Assembly (NCBI RefSeq): GCF_900446255.1
Contig: NZ_UIGI01000001.1
Coordinates: 3,560,763 to 3,624,762, forward strand
Length of the DNA stretch: 64,000 nucleotides
Direction of reading: 5' to 3'
From: Buttiauxella agrestis
GTDB lineage: Bacteria > Pseudomonadota > Gammaproteobacteria > Enterobacterales > Enterobacteriaceae
Shown: positions 50,102-58,224 of the stretch, piece by piece
Layout: each line of letters begins with the position of its first letter
How positions within the stretch are numbered: the first letter of the stretch is position 1
Position numbers and translations under genes: made by a program
The notes under the pieces: generated by a model
The model's input: only the letters and a program-made list of their open reading frames with translations
What the model was told of the DNA's origin: nothing
The model's database searches: none

Positions 50102-51601
50102 TTATTTGCCAATCATTGTGGACATCGTCTGTGCGATAAACTGCGCTCGAGCACCAAATATCACCTGAATCCCCGAATCACCGACAAACACCACGCCACG
50201 CGCACCAAGACTATTCAGGCCGTCTTTATCGACGCGCTCGCTTTTTTCCACTTCCAGACGCAGACGCGTGATGCAAGAACCGACGGAGTTAATATTCTCC
50301 GCGCCACCCAGCAGGCCGATAATATCCCCCGCCAGTTCGGTGTCCGTTTTATCATTCGCGTTAGCGGTAACATCCGCACGGCCCGGCGTTTTCACGTCGA
50401 AACGGCGAATCACGTAGCGGAATGTGAAGTAGTAAATCAACGCCATTGGGATGCCGACAATCACCGCCGACAGGAAGTTAGTCTGATAACCGTTGAACGA
50501 AGGCAAAATACCAAAGGAGATGTAGTCAATCATCCCTGCGGAGAACGACTTGGCGATATGCGCATGCAGCAAATACATACACATATAAGACAACCCGGCC
50601 ATAATCGCGTTAAACACGTACAGAATTGGCGCAACGAAGATAAAGGTAAATTCTACCGGTTCGGTGATGCCGGTCAGGAAACAGGTCAGCGCCGCAGAGA
50701 ACAAAATACCGGAGGCTATTTTCTTATTTTTGGTGTTCGCTTCGTGGTACATCGCCAGACATGCCGCCGGCAGCGCGAACAACATCAACGGGAACTCGCC
50801 TTGCATGAATTTACCGGCGTTGTGGTAGCTGTCGCTGCTAAAGGATTTCACACCCTCTTCCAACATTTTGAACCAGATTGTCTGATCGCCGTGAATGACC
50901 TGGCCCGCGTTTGTGGTGTATTCGCCAAACGAATACCAGAATGACGGATACCAGATATGATGCAGGCCCAGCGGGATCAGCGCGCGTTCAACCAGCCCAA
51001 AGATAAACGTGGAAAGTGCCTGATTGTCTCCGTTGACAATTACTGACAGCGAATCAATCCCCGACTGAATGTATGACCAGACCCACGGCAGCGCCATACC
51101 CAGCAGGAACGACAGGAATGCGGTCGCGATAGCCACAAAGCGCTTACCCGAGAAGAAGCCGAGGAATTCAGGCAACTGCATGGTGTGGAATTTGTTGTAA
51201 CACCACGCCGCCAGAATGCCGGAAATCAGGCCGCCAAATACCCCCATCTGCAAAGTCGGAATACCGACCACCATGGCGTATTTTCCGCCCGCCGCCGCCA
51301 TTTCCGGCGTGATGTGCAAAACAGTGCCGATGGTAACGTTAATGATAAACACCGAGACCGCCGCAGACAGCGCGGCAATACCTGATTCCGCCGCCAGGCC
51401 GACCGCAGAACCAATGGCAAACAGCATCGGCAGGTTGTCGAAAATCACCCCGCCCGCGTTCATCATTAACGGTAAATGGAATTTATCGCCAAAGGCCAGC
51501 AACAGACCCGCAGCCGGTAACAATGAGATAGGCAACATTAATGCGCGGCCTATCATCGACAACTTAGATAACGATTTTGTAATACTGGATAACAAACTCA
51601 T
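50102..51601 (-). CDS. Glucose-family PTS EIICB permease
   Basis: Phosphoenolpyruvate-dependent sugar permease. I chose ATG 51601, with GGGGGA seven bases upstream. 499 residues: EIIC membrane domain with about ten helices and the conserved GLHHIWYPSFWY and GITEPVEFTF segments, then a linker and EIIB with the phosphorylated Cys in SVGSCITRLRLEV (near residue 445). No EIIA is fused, so it would use a separate one such as Crr. Related to MalX/PtsG; sugar unknown. Confidence 0.88.
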   Translation of the reverse strand: MSLLSSITKSLSKLSMIGRALMLPISLLPAAGLLLAFGDKFHLPLMMNAGGVIFDNLPMLFAIGSAVGLAAESGIAALSAAVSVFIINVTIGTVLHITPEMAAAGGKYAMVVGIPTLQMGVFGGLISGILAAWCYNKFHTMQLPEFLGFFSGKRFVAIATAFLSFLLGMALPWVWSYIQSGIDSLSVIVNGDNQALSTFIFGLVERALIPLGLHHIWYPSFWYSFGEYTTNAGQVIHGDQTIWFKMLEEGVKSFSSDSYHNAGKFMQGEFPLMLFALPAACLAMYHEANTKNKKIASGILFSAALTCFLTGITEPVEFTFIFVAPILYVFNAIMAGLSYMCMYLLHAHIAKSFSAGMIDYISFGILPSFNGYQTNFLSAVIVGIPMALIYYFTFRYVIRRFDVKTPGRADVTANANDKTDTELAGDIIGLLGGAENINSVGSCITRLRLEVEKSERVDKDGLNSLGARGVVFVGDSGIQVIFGARAQFIAQTMSTMIGK

Positions 51602-51661
51602 AGACAATCCCCCGGTGTTGACGCCGCTATCGCGCTTTCTGAATTTACGCGTTTTTATGCT

Positions 51662-51692
51662 AGGTAGAACGTTCTAGTAGAACGTTCTACCT
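51662..51692. promoter_or_regulatory. Twin perfect palindromic operators upstream of the PTS gene
   Basis: TAGAACGTTCTA occurs twice, at 51665-51676 and 51678-51689, separated by one base; with flanks the whole 31-base element is itself a palindrome. The central ACGT fits LacI-family operators. It lies 61-91 bases before the PTS start, the natural target for the neighbouring LacI-family repressor. Confidence 0.75.
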
Positions 51693-51798
51693 ATACTGGC
51701 GAAACGTTTTTTGTCCGGCAACTAAAATCTGAGTTGTAGCCATACTGTTATCGAATATTTGAAGTTGCGCAGGTTTTAACCTGCGCAGTTGTAGGGTT

Positions 51799-52326
51799 TT
51801 AGCGAAGATTTTTACGCAGAACGAAAATTAAAAATGCCATCAACAAGCCCGGCAGCCAGACCCACTGAATTTCTGACCAGATAACCGCCTGCCCGCTCGG
51901 CTGGAGATAACGTGAAAGCGCAAAAGGTGCGACACGAATCACCTGCCAGGGGGCAAAAAACCGTTCGTCTGACCACGGCCACAACCAGCCAACACCTTTG
52001 CCACCGGTCGTTACCGAGTCCAGCAAGCTATGCGAAAGCAGCGAAACGGTCAGGAATAACCAGATGCGCACGATGCCCGCCCGGAACCAGCGATAACCGA
52101 ATAAACACAGCAAAGGCACCACGAACGCAAACAATAATGAGTGCGTGAAACCTCGATGCCCAAAAGCATTGCCATATGCCACCCCAAATTTGAACGCCAG
52201 TACGTCGGCATCAGGCAACATCGCCAGCACAATACCGCCGAGCAACAAACGAGGTGGAATTATTTTTTTGCCAAACCCCAATCCTAAACAAATGGGAACG
52301 GCTGCGTGGGTAATTATGGTTGGCAT
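51799..52326 (-). CDS. ybcI: YbcI, inner-membrane DUF457 metal-dependent hydrolase
   Basis: Membrane-bound hydrolase-like protein of the DUF457/YdjM family, function unknown. I chose ATG 52326 (MPTIITHAAVPICLG), which gives 175 residues close to E. coli YbcI; the TTG at 52377 adds a non-conserved stretch. Several hydrophobic segments and the conserved metal-ligand pattern ITHAAVP, LPDADVL, GHRGFTHS and LSHSLLDS. It ends the folD-ybcJ-ybcI gene row. Confidence 0.9.
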   Translation of the reverse strand: MPTIITHAAVPICLGLGFGKKIIPPRLLLGGIVLAMLPDADVLAFKFGVAYGNAFGHRGFTHSLLFAFVVPLLCLFGYRWFRAGIVRIWLFLTVSLLSHSLLDSVTTGGKGVGWLWPWSDERFFAPWQVIRVAPFALSRYLQPSGQAVIWSEIQWVWLPGLLMAFLIFVLRKNLR

Positions 52327-52415
52327 AAGTTGCGTAGGTTTGTGAGTGAGAAATGGAGAATAGATCAGATTTGCCAAAAAGAAACGGCCCGTAAAGGGCC
52401 GGTTTCGGTGAGAAA

Positions 52416-52628
52416 TTACGCCTGAACCGTGATGCTCAGACTTTCAAAAACCACAGTCTGACCAGCAACAATTTTGCAGCGTTTGCGGGTTTCAACAACA
52501 CCGTCAACTTTCACCAGACCTTCGGCAATCACCGCTTTCGCCTGTGCGCCGCTTTCACACCAGCCTTCCAGCTTCAGCAGATCGCATAATTCAACGTGTG
52601 GGTGTTTACCTAATGAGAAGGTCGTCAT
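52416..52628 (-). CDS. ybcJ: YbcJ, S4-like RNA-binding protein
   Basis: 70-residue cytoplasmic protein with an S4-type alpha-L RNA-binding fold, known from structural work in E. coli; target unknown. I chose ATG 52628 (MTTFSLGKHPHVE), with GGAGAG six bases upstream. Conserved core is GAQAKAVIAEGLVKVDGVVE, then RKRCKIVAGQTV. Starts one base after the folD stop, so the two genes are translated together. Confidence 0.93.
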   Translation of the reverse strand: MTTFSLGKHPHVELCDLLKLEGWCESGAQAKAVIAEGLVKVDGVVETRKRCKIVAGQTVVFESLSITVQA

Positions 52629-52629
52629 A

Positions 52630-53496
52630 TTACTCTCCATCGACATCATGATATTCCTCGCAAGCCTGCAAGGTATTCTGGATAAGAGTGGCGACGGTCA
52701 TTGGGCCAACGCCACCCGGAACCGGCGTAATATACGAGGCTTTGACGGCGGCTTCATCATAATTTACGTCGCCAACCACTTTGCCGCTCTCCAGACGGTT
52801 AATACCGACGTCCACGACAATCGCCCCTTCCTTGATCCACTCACCCGGAATAAAGCCAGGTTTGCCAACCGCGACGATCACTAAATCGGCGTTCTCGACG
52901 TGTTGACGCAGGTTTTTGGTGAAGCGGTGCGTGACGGTCGTAGTGCAACCTGCCAGCAGCAGTTCCATGCTCATCGGGCGACCGACAATGTTGGATGCGC
53001 CAATCACCACGGCGTTCAGGCCGTAAGTATCAATGCCGTAACGCTCAAGCAGCGTCACGATACCGCGCGGCGTACAAGGACGCAGACGCGGCGCACGCTG
53101 GCACAGGCGGCCTACGTTGTACGGATGGAAACCATCCACGTCTTTATCCGGATCAATACGCTCCAGCACTTTTACGTTGTCGATACCCGCAGGCAACGGC
53201 AGCTGCACCAGAATGCCGTCGATTTCGTTATCCGCGTTAAGCGTATCAATCAATTCCAGAAGTTCTGCTTCGGAGGTGGAATCCGGCAAATCGTAAGAGC
53301 GGGAAATAAAGCCCACTTCTTCGCAAGCCTTACGTTTGCTGCCCACATAAATTTGCGATGCAGGGTTCTCGCCAACCAGTACAACAGCGAGTCCAGGAGC
53401 ACGTTTTCCAGCGGCAATTCGGGCTTTTACTTTTTCAGCAACTTCAAGCCGTACCTGCTGCGCAATCGTTTTACCGTCAATAATCTTTGCTGCCAT
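52630..53496 (-). CDS. folD: Bifunctional methylenetetrahydrofolate dehydrogenase/cyclohydrolase FolD
   Basis: Interconverts 5,10-methylene-, methenyl- and 10-formyl-tetrahydrofolate with NADP+. 288 residues, E. coli length. Active-site Tyr/Lys pair in [14 protein letters not shown], folate motif [13 protein letters not shown] and the Rossmann segment [18 protein letters not shown]-terminal [13 protein letters not shown]. In E. coli it also lies next to ybcJ and argU. Confidence 0.97.
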   Translation of the reverse strand: MAAKIIDGKTIAQQVRLEVAEKVKARIAAGKRAPGLAVVLVGENPASQIYVGSKRKACEEVGFISRSYDLPDSTSEAELLELIDTLNADNEIDGILVQLPLPAGIDNVKVLERIDPDKDVDGFHPYNVGRLCQRAPRLRPCTPRGIVTLLERYGIDTYGLNAVVIGASNIVGRPMSMELLLAGCTTTVTHRFTKNLRQHVENADLVIVAVGKPGFIPGEWIKEGAIVVDVGINRLESGKVVGDVNYDEAAVKASYITPVPGGVGPMTVATLIQNTLQACEEYHDVDGE

Positions 53497-53683
53497 CAGT
53501 CAGAGGATTCCGTCTGTAATCAAAAAGGAGGGGGATTGTTTCTATTTTGTCAGAAGCCAGGCTCGCTGTCAGGCATTGTTAAGCCTTTATGCTCAAATGT
53601 CCGGCAGGTGATTGAAAAGCCATTGACTCAGAAGGTACTGACCGTATAATCCGAGTCCGCAATGCTTCCGAAAGGAATACAGT

Positions 53684-53760
53684 GCGCCCTTAGCTCAGTT
53701 GGATAGAGCAACGGCCTTCTAAGCCGTAGGTCACAGGTTCGAGCCCTGTAGGGCGTACCA
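53684..53760 (+). tRNA. argU: tRNA-Arg (anticodon UCU)
   Basis: 77 bases with genome-encoded CCA. Cloverleaf is complete: acceptor GCGCCCT/AGGGCGT, D loop AGCTCAGTTGGATAGAGC, anticodon TCT at 53718-53720 in a CTTCTAA loop, T arm GGTTCGAGCC. Closely matches E. coli argU, which reads the rare AGA codon. The first acceptor pair is G1-U72 rather than G1-C72 in E. coli. In E. coli the argU 3' end is a prophage attachment site; no integrase follows here. Confidence 0.96.
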
Positions 53761-53776
53761 TTTCGATTCGAAGAGA

Positions 53777-53803
53777 AAAGACGCCCGAAGGCGTCTTTTT
53801 TTA
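53777..53803 (+). terminator. Intrinsic terminator after tRNA-Arg
   Basis: AAAGACGCC-CGAA-GGCGTCTTT followed by more T residues, 16 bases past the tRNA end. Confidence 0.9.
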
Positions 53804-53825
53804 TGTCTGAAATTCACAGCAACAA

Positions 53826-55007
53826 TTATTGCGCCCCAATCCTCAACAACCCGTTAATTGCTTGTTCAAGATAGCTGCGCGGGCACCCCAGATTGATACG
53901 GATAAAACCAGAACCATAAGGGCCAAATCCGCTGCCCATTGAAGGCGCAATGCCGGCGATGTCCGTCATCACATGTTTTAACTGCTCATCGCTTAAACCC
54001 AGTGCACGGCAATCAATCCATACCAAATATGTGCCTTGCGCAGGAACCACTCGCAACCATGGCAAATCACGTTCTACCCTTGAAACAAACCAGTCACGGT
54101 TAGCGGCAAGATAATCGAGAAGCTCATTCAGCCATTGCTCTGAACCGTTATACGCTTCGGTCGCCGCTGCCATTGACAGCGCATTAAATACATCCAGACC
54201 ATGGGCATTTAAGCGATCAATAAATCGCGCCTTTAAACCTGAACTGGGAATCAGGAAATTTGAAATCCGCAGCGATGAAAGGCCAAAGGTTTTACTGGCA
54301 GATGTGGCTGCAATCACTCTGGAGTGCCAGCGAGAATCAAGATGCAGCACCGATGTAAACGTCGAGCCTGGTAACAGTAAATCCGCCCAAATCTCGTCTG
54401 AAAGCACCGTAACATCGTACTTATCACATAGCGCCAATAGCCGCGTTAGCTCTTCTTTACTCCAGCAACGCCCAGTAGGATTGTGGGGATTGCACAAAAT
54501 AAACAGTGGCGGGCGATATTCACTAAAAAGCATTTCAAGCTGCGCGAGATCCATCACATATCCCGCTTCCGAATCTTCTTGCAGCGGGTTTTCGAGTAGC
54601 TTTCGCTGATTGAGCTGGATTATTTTGGCAAACGATCCGTAATACGGCCCCTGAACAACGACGTTATCCCCCACCTGACTCAGCATCTGCACCAACAGAG
54701 AAAGCCCTGGCACCACGCCTTCAATACTGCAAATCCATTCAGGTTTAATCGTAAGTTGGTGGCGGCGCTCAAACCAGCCGGTCAGCGCCGAGTAGTATTT
54801 TTCGTCACGCTCGCTGTAACCAAACACACCGTGGTCAACACGTTTGTGAAGGGCATCCAGTACGTTTGGTGGACATGCGAAATCGTAATCAGAAACCCAC
54901 ATCGGGAGTAAGTTTTCAGTGTCCATGTTCTGATATCTGTCGATGAAATCCCATTTTACCGAGCCGGTCGCATGGCGGTTAATTACCTGGTCAAAGTTTG
55001 TTTTCAT
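53826..55007 (-). CDS. PatB/MalY-type PLP C-S lyase (cystathionine beta-lyase-like)
   Basis: 393 residues, aminotransferase fold I of the PatB/MalY group. Motifs: LPMWVSDYDFACPPNV, NPHNPTGRCW, the acidic VLSDEIWADL, and the PLP lysine in SASKTFGLSSLRIS. Such enzymes cleave C-S bonds of cystathionine or cysteine derivatives. It starts inside the end of the NhaC-type transporter gene (ATGA overlap), so the pair probably imports and degrades the same sulfur compound. Specific substrate unknown. E. coli MalY also represses maltose genes; not inferable here. Confidence 0.87.
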   Translation of the reverse strand: MKTNFDQVINRHATGSVKWDFIDRYQNMDTENLLPMWVSDYDFACPPNVLDALHKRVDHGVFGYSERDEKYYSALTGWFERRHQLTIKPEWICSIEGVVPGLSLLVQMLSQVGDNVVVQGPYYGSFAKIIQLNQRKLLENPLQEDSEAGYVMDLAQLEMLFSEYRPPLFILCNPHNPTGRCWSKEELTRLLALCDKYDVTVLSDEIWADLLLPGSTFTSVLHLDSRWHSRVIAATSASKTFGLSSLRISNFLIPSSGLKARFIDRLNAHGLDVFNALSMAAATEAYNGSEQWLNELLDYLAANRDWFVSRVERDLPWLRVVPAQGTYLVWIDCRALGLSDEQLKHVMTDIAGIAPSMGSGFGPYGSGFIRINLGCPRSYLEQAINGLLRIGAQ

Positions 55008-56470
55008 CGTGCGACTCCCTGCTCAGAACTCTCTACTGGCGCGGTTGCCAGAACCGGTGCTTTTGCGATTCCAAATCCGGTAAAACCGTAAATCAGCGCA
55101 AAGAAAATGGCGGAATAGCATTGAACGGCCCACGGCAATAAATCCAGCGTGCTCACGCCAAGCGTGGTCGCCATATACACACCAGCGGCTGTCCATGGAA
55201 TCAGCGGTTCGATAACGGTGCCAGCATCCTCAATGGTACGAGACAAGTTTTTGGTATCTAACCCCATGCGGCGATAAGCATCCTGATATAACTCCGCAGG
55301 AACCAGTAATGCCAGTTTGCCGTCGCTTGTTGCTGCCGTAACCAGAATCGTCGTACCGATAGTGGCGGCGATCAGTTGGCCCACGCTATGAATGACCGTC
55401 AGTAAGCGATTGATAATGATGGTGAGTGCCCCGGTCAGTGTTAATGCTCCGGCAAAAGAGAAGGCGCAGAAAACCAGCAAAATAGTGCTCATCATCGAGA
55501 ATAAGCCACCGCGATTAAGCAGGCGCGGAACATCCGCGATCATCCCCTCCGTCCCTTGTGGGAACATGCTGATGTTAAAGCCATCCATGAACGCATCCAG
55601 CCCTTGCTTGAGGCTTAAACCTTGCAGCCAGATCCCCAGAACGATCGCCAGCACACAGGCAATCAGCATCAATGGAATTACCGGCTTTTTGCTAATGGCA
55701 CCCCAAAGCACAATAATCGGCGGCAAAATCAAAACGATATGGAAATGATACAAGCTATCTAACGCGCCAATAATGTCGGTCACACGCTGCGGAGTAGCAA
55801 CCTCACCCATCATGCTGCTGTGGCCCGCCACAAGGTAAACAATCGCGGCCAGAATGAAGCTCGGAATGGTGGTGTACATCAAATGCTGGATGTGCTCGAA
55901 CAGCGTGGTGTCCGCAACAATTGCCGCAAAGTTGGTGGAGTCTGAAAGCGGCGAAATTTTATCGCCGAAATAAGCACCGGAAACAACGGCCCCGGCAGCG
56001 GCAGCCAACGGAACATCAAGTCCTGATGCCACGCCCATCAGCGCCACGCCCACGGTTCCCGCCGATCCCCATGACGTCCCGGTACACACCGAAACCACGC
56101 TGGTCAGGAAAAATGCTGCAATCAAAATGTATTGCGGGCTAATGAGCTTAAGCCCCCAATACACCATGTAAGGGATGGTGCCGCTGAACATCCAGGTACT
56201 GATTAGCCCCCCGACGCAAATCAAAATCATAATGACCGGCATCGCTTTCGCCAGTTTTGCCACGATGGAGTTAATCACATCATCCCAGCTATAGCCCTGC
56301 CAGTAAGCCAGACCTGCGGCAATGGCCGCAGAACAGAGAAGCAGTGGTTCAATGCGCAAGCCCATCAGTCCATAACCGACGATAAGCAACAGCAGCATCA
56401 TGACGATAGGAAGTAAAGCCAGTCCAAAAGAGAGCGTTTTTTTCTCACTGTGTTGTTCATTCGCTTTCAT
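55004..56470 (-). CDS. NhaC-family Na+/H+ antiporter-like transporter
   Basis: 488 residues with about 12 hydrophobic segments. NhaC-family features: GTSWGSAGTVGVALMG, the conserved SGAYFGDKISPLSDSTN and the second-half VIEPLIPWTAAGVYMA. Members include Na+/H+ antiporters and amino-acid exchangers; pairing with a PatB lyase suggests a solute such as a sulfur amino acid. The ATG at 56470 follows TGGAA. Overlaps the lyase by 4 bases. Confidence 0.87.
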   Translation of the reverse strand: MKANEQHSEKKTLSFGLALLPIVMMLLLLIVGYGLMGLRIEPLLLCSAAIAAGLAYWQGYSWDDVINSIVAKLAKAMPVIMILICVGGLISTWMFSGTIPYMVYWGLKLISPQYILIAAFFLTSVVSVCTGTSWGSAGTVGVALMGVASGLDVPLAAAAGAVVSGAYFGDKISPLSDSTNFAAIVADTTLFEHIQHLMYTTIPSFILAAIVYLVAGHSSMMGEVATPQRVTDIIGALDSLYHFHIVLILPPIIVLWGAISKKPVIPLMLIACVLAIVLGIWLQGLSLKQGLDAFMDGFNISMFPQGTEGMIADVPRLLNRGGLFSMMSTILLVFCAFSFAGALTLTGALTIIINRLLTVIHSVGQLIAATIGTTILVTAATSDGKLALLVPAELYQDAYRRMGLDTKNLSRTIEDAGTVIEPLIPWTAAGVYMATTLGVSTLDLLPWAVQCYSAIFFALIYGFTGFGIAKAPVLATAPVESSEQGVAR

Positions 56471-56547
56471 AAATGTGTTCCAGGTATTGTTGGTTGGCTA
56501 AGAGTAAGAGGAACAGCGAAATGCAAATGTGATGGGCGGGATGCTGT

Positions 56548-56565
56548 CATGTAACCGCATACATG
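56548..56565. promoter_or_regulatory. LacI-type operator candidate upstream of the NhaC-type gene
   Basis: CATGTA-ACCGCA-TACATG, six-base perfect arms around a CG-centred core, as in LacI/GalR operators. It lies 78 bases before the transporter start, in the 145-base gap behind the LacI-family gene. A second palindrome, TGAC-GTAT-GTCA, is at 56579-56590. Confidence 0.5.
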
Positions 56566-56615
56566 GGATTTGTAATTATGACGTATGTCACATAAAAACC
56601 ATTGACGGTCCAGTT

Positions 56616-57620
56616 TCACGGCTGATTTTGTATCACCGAATCTCGTTCAATAAGCTCAGCATCAAAACGTAAAGAGCGCGGTGGAGGTGTATCTTGCTGA
56701 TACAACTGGATGGCGAGCAGTGCCGCACGCCGGGCCATGCGCTCAACCGGATAGTGCATGGTGGTTAAAGCCGGGAACAGATAACGCGCCAACACAACAT
56801 CATCAAACCCCACCAGCGACAATTGCTTTGGAAGCTGAATACCTCGCTGATGAAGGGCGCGCATCATGCCAGCAGCCATCACATCATTAAAAGTAAATGC
56901 CGCCGTAAATGGTATGCCGCTATCCAGCAATTTTTGCGCGGCAGCTTCCCCGCCCTCTTCGTTAAACGGCACGCTAATAATCCAACGTTTGTCTGGTGTA
57001 ATGCCATATTCAGCCAGCGCTGCACGATAACCGTCCAGCCGCTGCCGGCGGTCATCAATAGGGAGATCCGAGGTAATACACGCAATGCACCGATGTCCAT
57101 TTTCCAACAGATGCCGTGTCGCCTTGTGAGCGGCACTTTGGTTATCGAGCCAGATACAGCGCGGTGCGATGGAAGGAATGTAGCGGTTAACGACAATCAT
57201 GGCGGGGGTGTGAGCGCTGTAGCGAATTAAATCGTGATCTGGCAGACGAGTCGCATGCACAACAATGGCTTCGCAGCCCTGGTTAATCAAAAAGTCTAAA
57301 CCTGACTTTTCCAGTTCAGCCTGATGCCCACCGCTGCAAACCATCAAACGAAAACCCTGATGACGGGCAACCTCTTCAACACCCCTTGCAAGTCGTGCAA
57401 AGAACGGATCGGCAAGATTACCCGTTAACAAACCCAGCATGTTGCCGCTGCGTTTGGCCAGCGCCAGTGCAGCGGCATTGCGCCGATAGTTTAATTCGCG
57501 CATCGCTTTTTCCACACGCTCCTGCGTAACAGGTTCCACGTATGAAGTTTGATTTATCACTCGGGATACTGTCGCCGTTGAAACACCCGCCAACAGCGCC
57601 ACCTCTTTCATTGTCGCCAT
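56616..57620 (-). CDS. LacI/GalR-family transcriptional regulator
   Basis: 334 residues from ATG 57620 (MATMKEVALLAGVSTATVSR); a TTG at 57668 is in frame but adds a non-conserved part. HTH, hinge (AAALALAKRSGNMLGLLTGN) and periplasmic-binding-like core (FNDVMAAGMMRAL, LSLVGFDDVVLARYL) are all standard. It lies upstream of and in line with the transporter-lyase pair, so it is the natural regulator of that pair. GalS/AscG-like in sequence but not assignable to either. Confidence 0.86.
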   Translation of the reverse strand: MATMKEVALLAGVSTATVSRVINQTSYVEPVTQERVEKAMRELNYRRNAAALALAKRSGNMLGLLTGNLADPFFARLARGVEEVARHQGFRLMVCSGGHQAELEKSGLDFLINQGCEAIVVHATRLPDHDLIRYSAHTPAMIVVNRYIPSIAPRCIWLDNQSAAHKATRHLLENGHRCIACITSDLPIDDRRQRLDGYRAALAEYGITPDKRWIISVPFNEEGGEAAAQKLLDSGIPFTAAFTFNDVMAAGMMRALHQRGIQLPKQLSLVGFDDVVLARYLFPALTTMHYPVERMARRAALLAIQLYQQDTPPPRSLRFDAELIERDSVIQNQP

Positions 57621-57775
57621 ATATTCACTGTATTGAGATGAGGAACGTAAATTCTTCGTGAACAACAACCCAGAACCACGCCGAGCATATCACTAAACTG
57701 GACTACCTTTATCAGATGTACCAGGGCAGAACGTGGGCGATTTCGCTGAGTTTCCCTTTTAATGGATGATGAAAA

Positions 57776-58183
57776 ATGACTGATTCACTCCACCTTCCTC
57801 AAACATTCCCGATGCCTGAGATCCCAGGCGTGACCGTCCCACATGGTGGACTGCATTTTCTGCAACCTGAGTTACTGCTGGATTTTATCAGCGTCTCTGA
57901 TAAGCCACTGGCCTCCGTTACGCCGGTCGCGGTGCTCTACTCAACTGTTGGCGTGCGTCAGTGCATTGAGCTGAGAAAAATCCCTATCGCTATCAAAGGA
58001 CGCACGGTTTATCCCATCAGTTCTTTGACTCTGCCGAGCCTGCGCGCACGGCTGATTATTAACGGGCCATTTAAGAAGCTGAAATTCCAGGGAACGTTGA
58101 TTGCGGCAACTGGAGAACCTTCGGTGCAAAATATGACGTTATTGGGTTTGTCACTGGAATTCACGACGGTACAGAAAGGATAA
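57776..58183 (+). CDS. Hypothetical protein of unknown function
   Basis: 135 residues, no signal peptide or membrane segment; N-terminus MTDSLHLPQTFPMPEIPGVT. It is rich in beta-forming residues and looks compact. No motif recognised. Ribosome site is weak (GGATGAT). It is flanked by the divergent LacI gene and the convergent flotillin gene, so no operon context helps. Real coding is likely from length and codon pattern, but function is unknown. Confidence 0.62.
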   Translation: MTDSLHLPQTFPMPEIPGVTVPHGGLHFLQPELLLDFISVSDKPLASVTPVAVLYSTVGVRQCIELRKIPIAIKGRTVYPISSLTLPSLRARLIINGPFKKLKFQGTLIAATGEPSVQNMTLLGLSLEFTTVQKG

Positions 58184-58215
58184 ATCCCGGAATACGGCCA
58201 AACCGCATCCGGGAT
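58184..58215. terminator. Convergent hairpin between the hypothetical gene and yqiK
   Basis: ATCCCGGA and TCCGGGAT arms with an inner CGG/CCG pairing, directly after the stop at 58183. No T-run. Probably the shared transcript end, or an intergenic repeat. Confidence 0.5.
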
Positions 58216-58224
58216 AGTTGCAGA

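Noticed and set aside
50090-50944. 284-aa plus-strand open frame
   Set aside because: It lies fully antisense to the PTS EIICB gene, has Arg/His/Gln-rich random composition and no recognisable domain; the PTS frame is strongly conserved.
48999-51601. A malI-malXY system
   Set aside because: The regulator and EIICB resemble MalI and MalX, but the MalY-like gene lies 2 kb beyond folD with a different partner and regulator, and the operator differs from the MalI site I know.
52900-53649. 249-aa plus-strand open frame
   Set aside because: Antisense shadow of folD; no family resemblance and no ribosome site.
53760-53830. Prophage or integrase remnant at the tRNA-Arg 3' end
   Set aside because: No integrase-like frame and no duplicated tRNA 3' segment was seen; a terminator follows directly.
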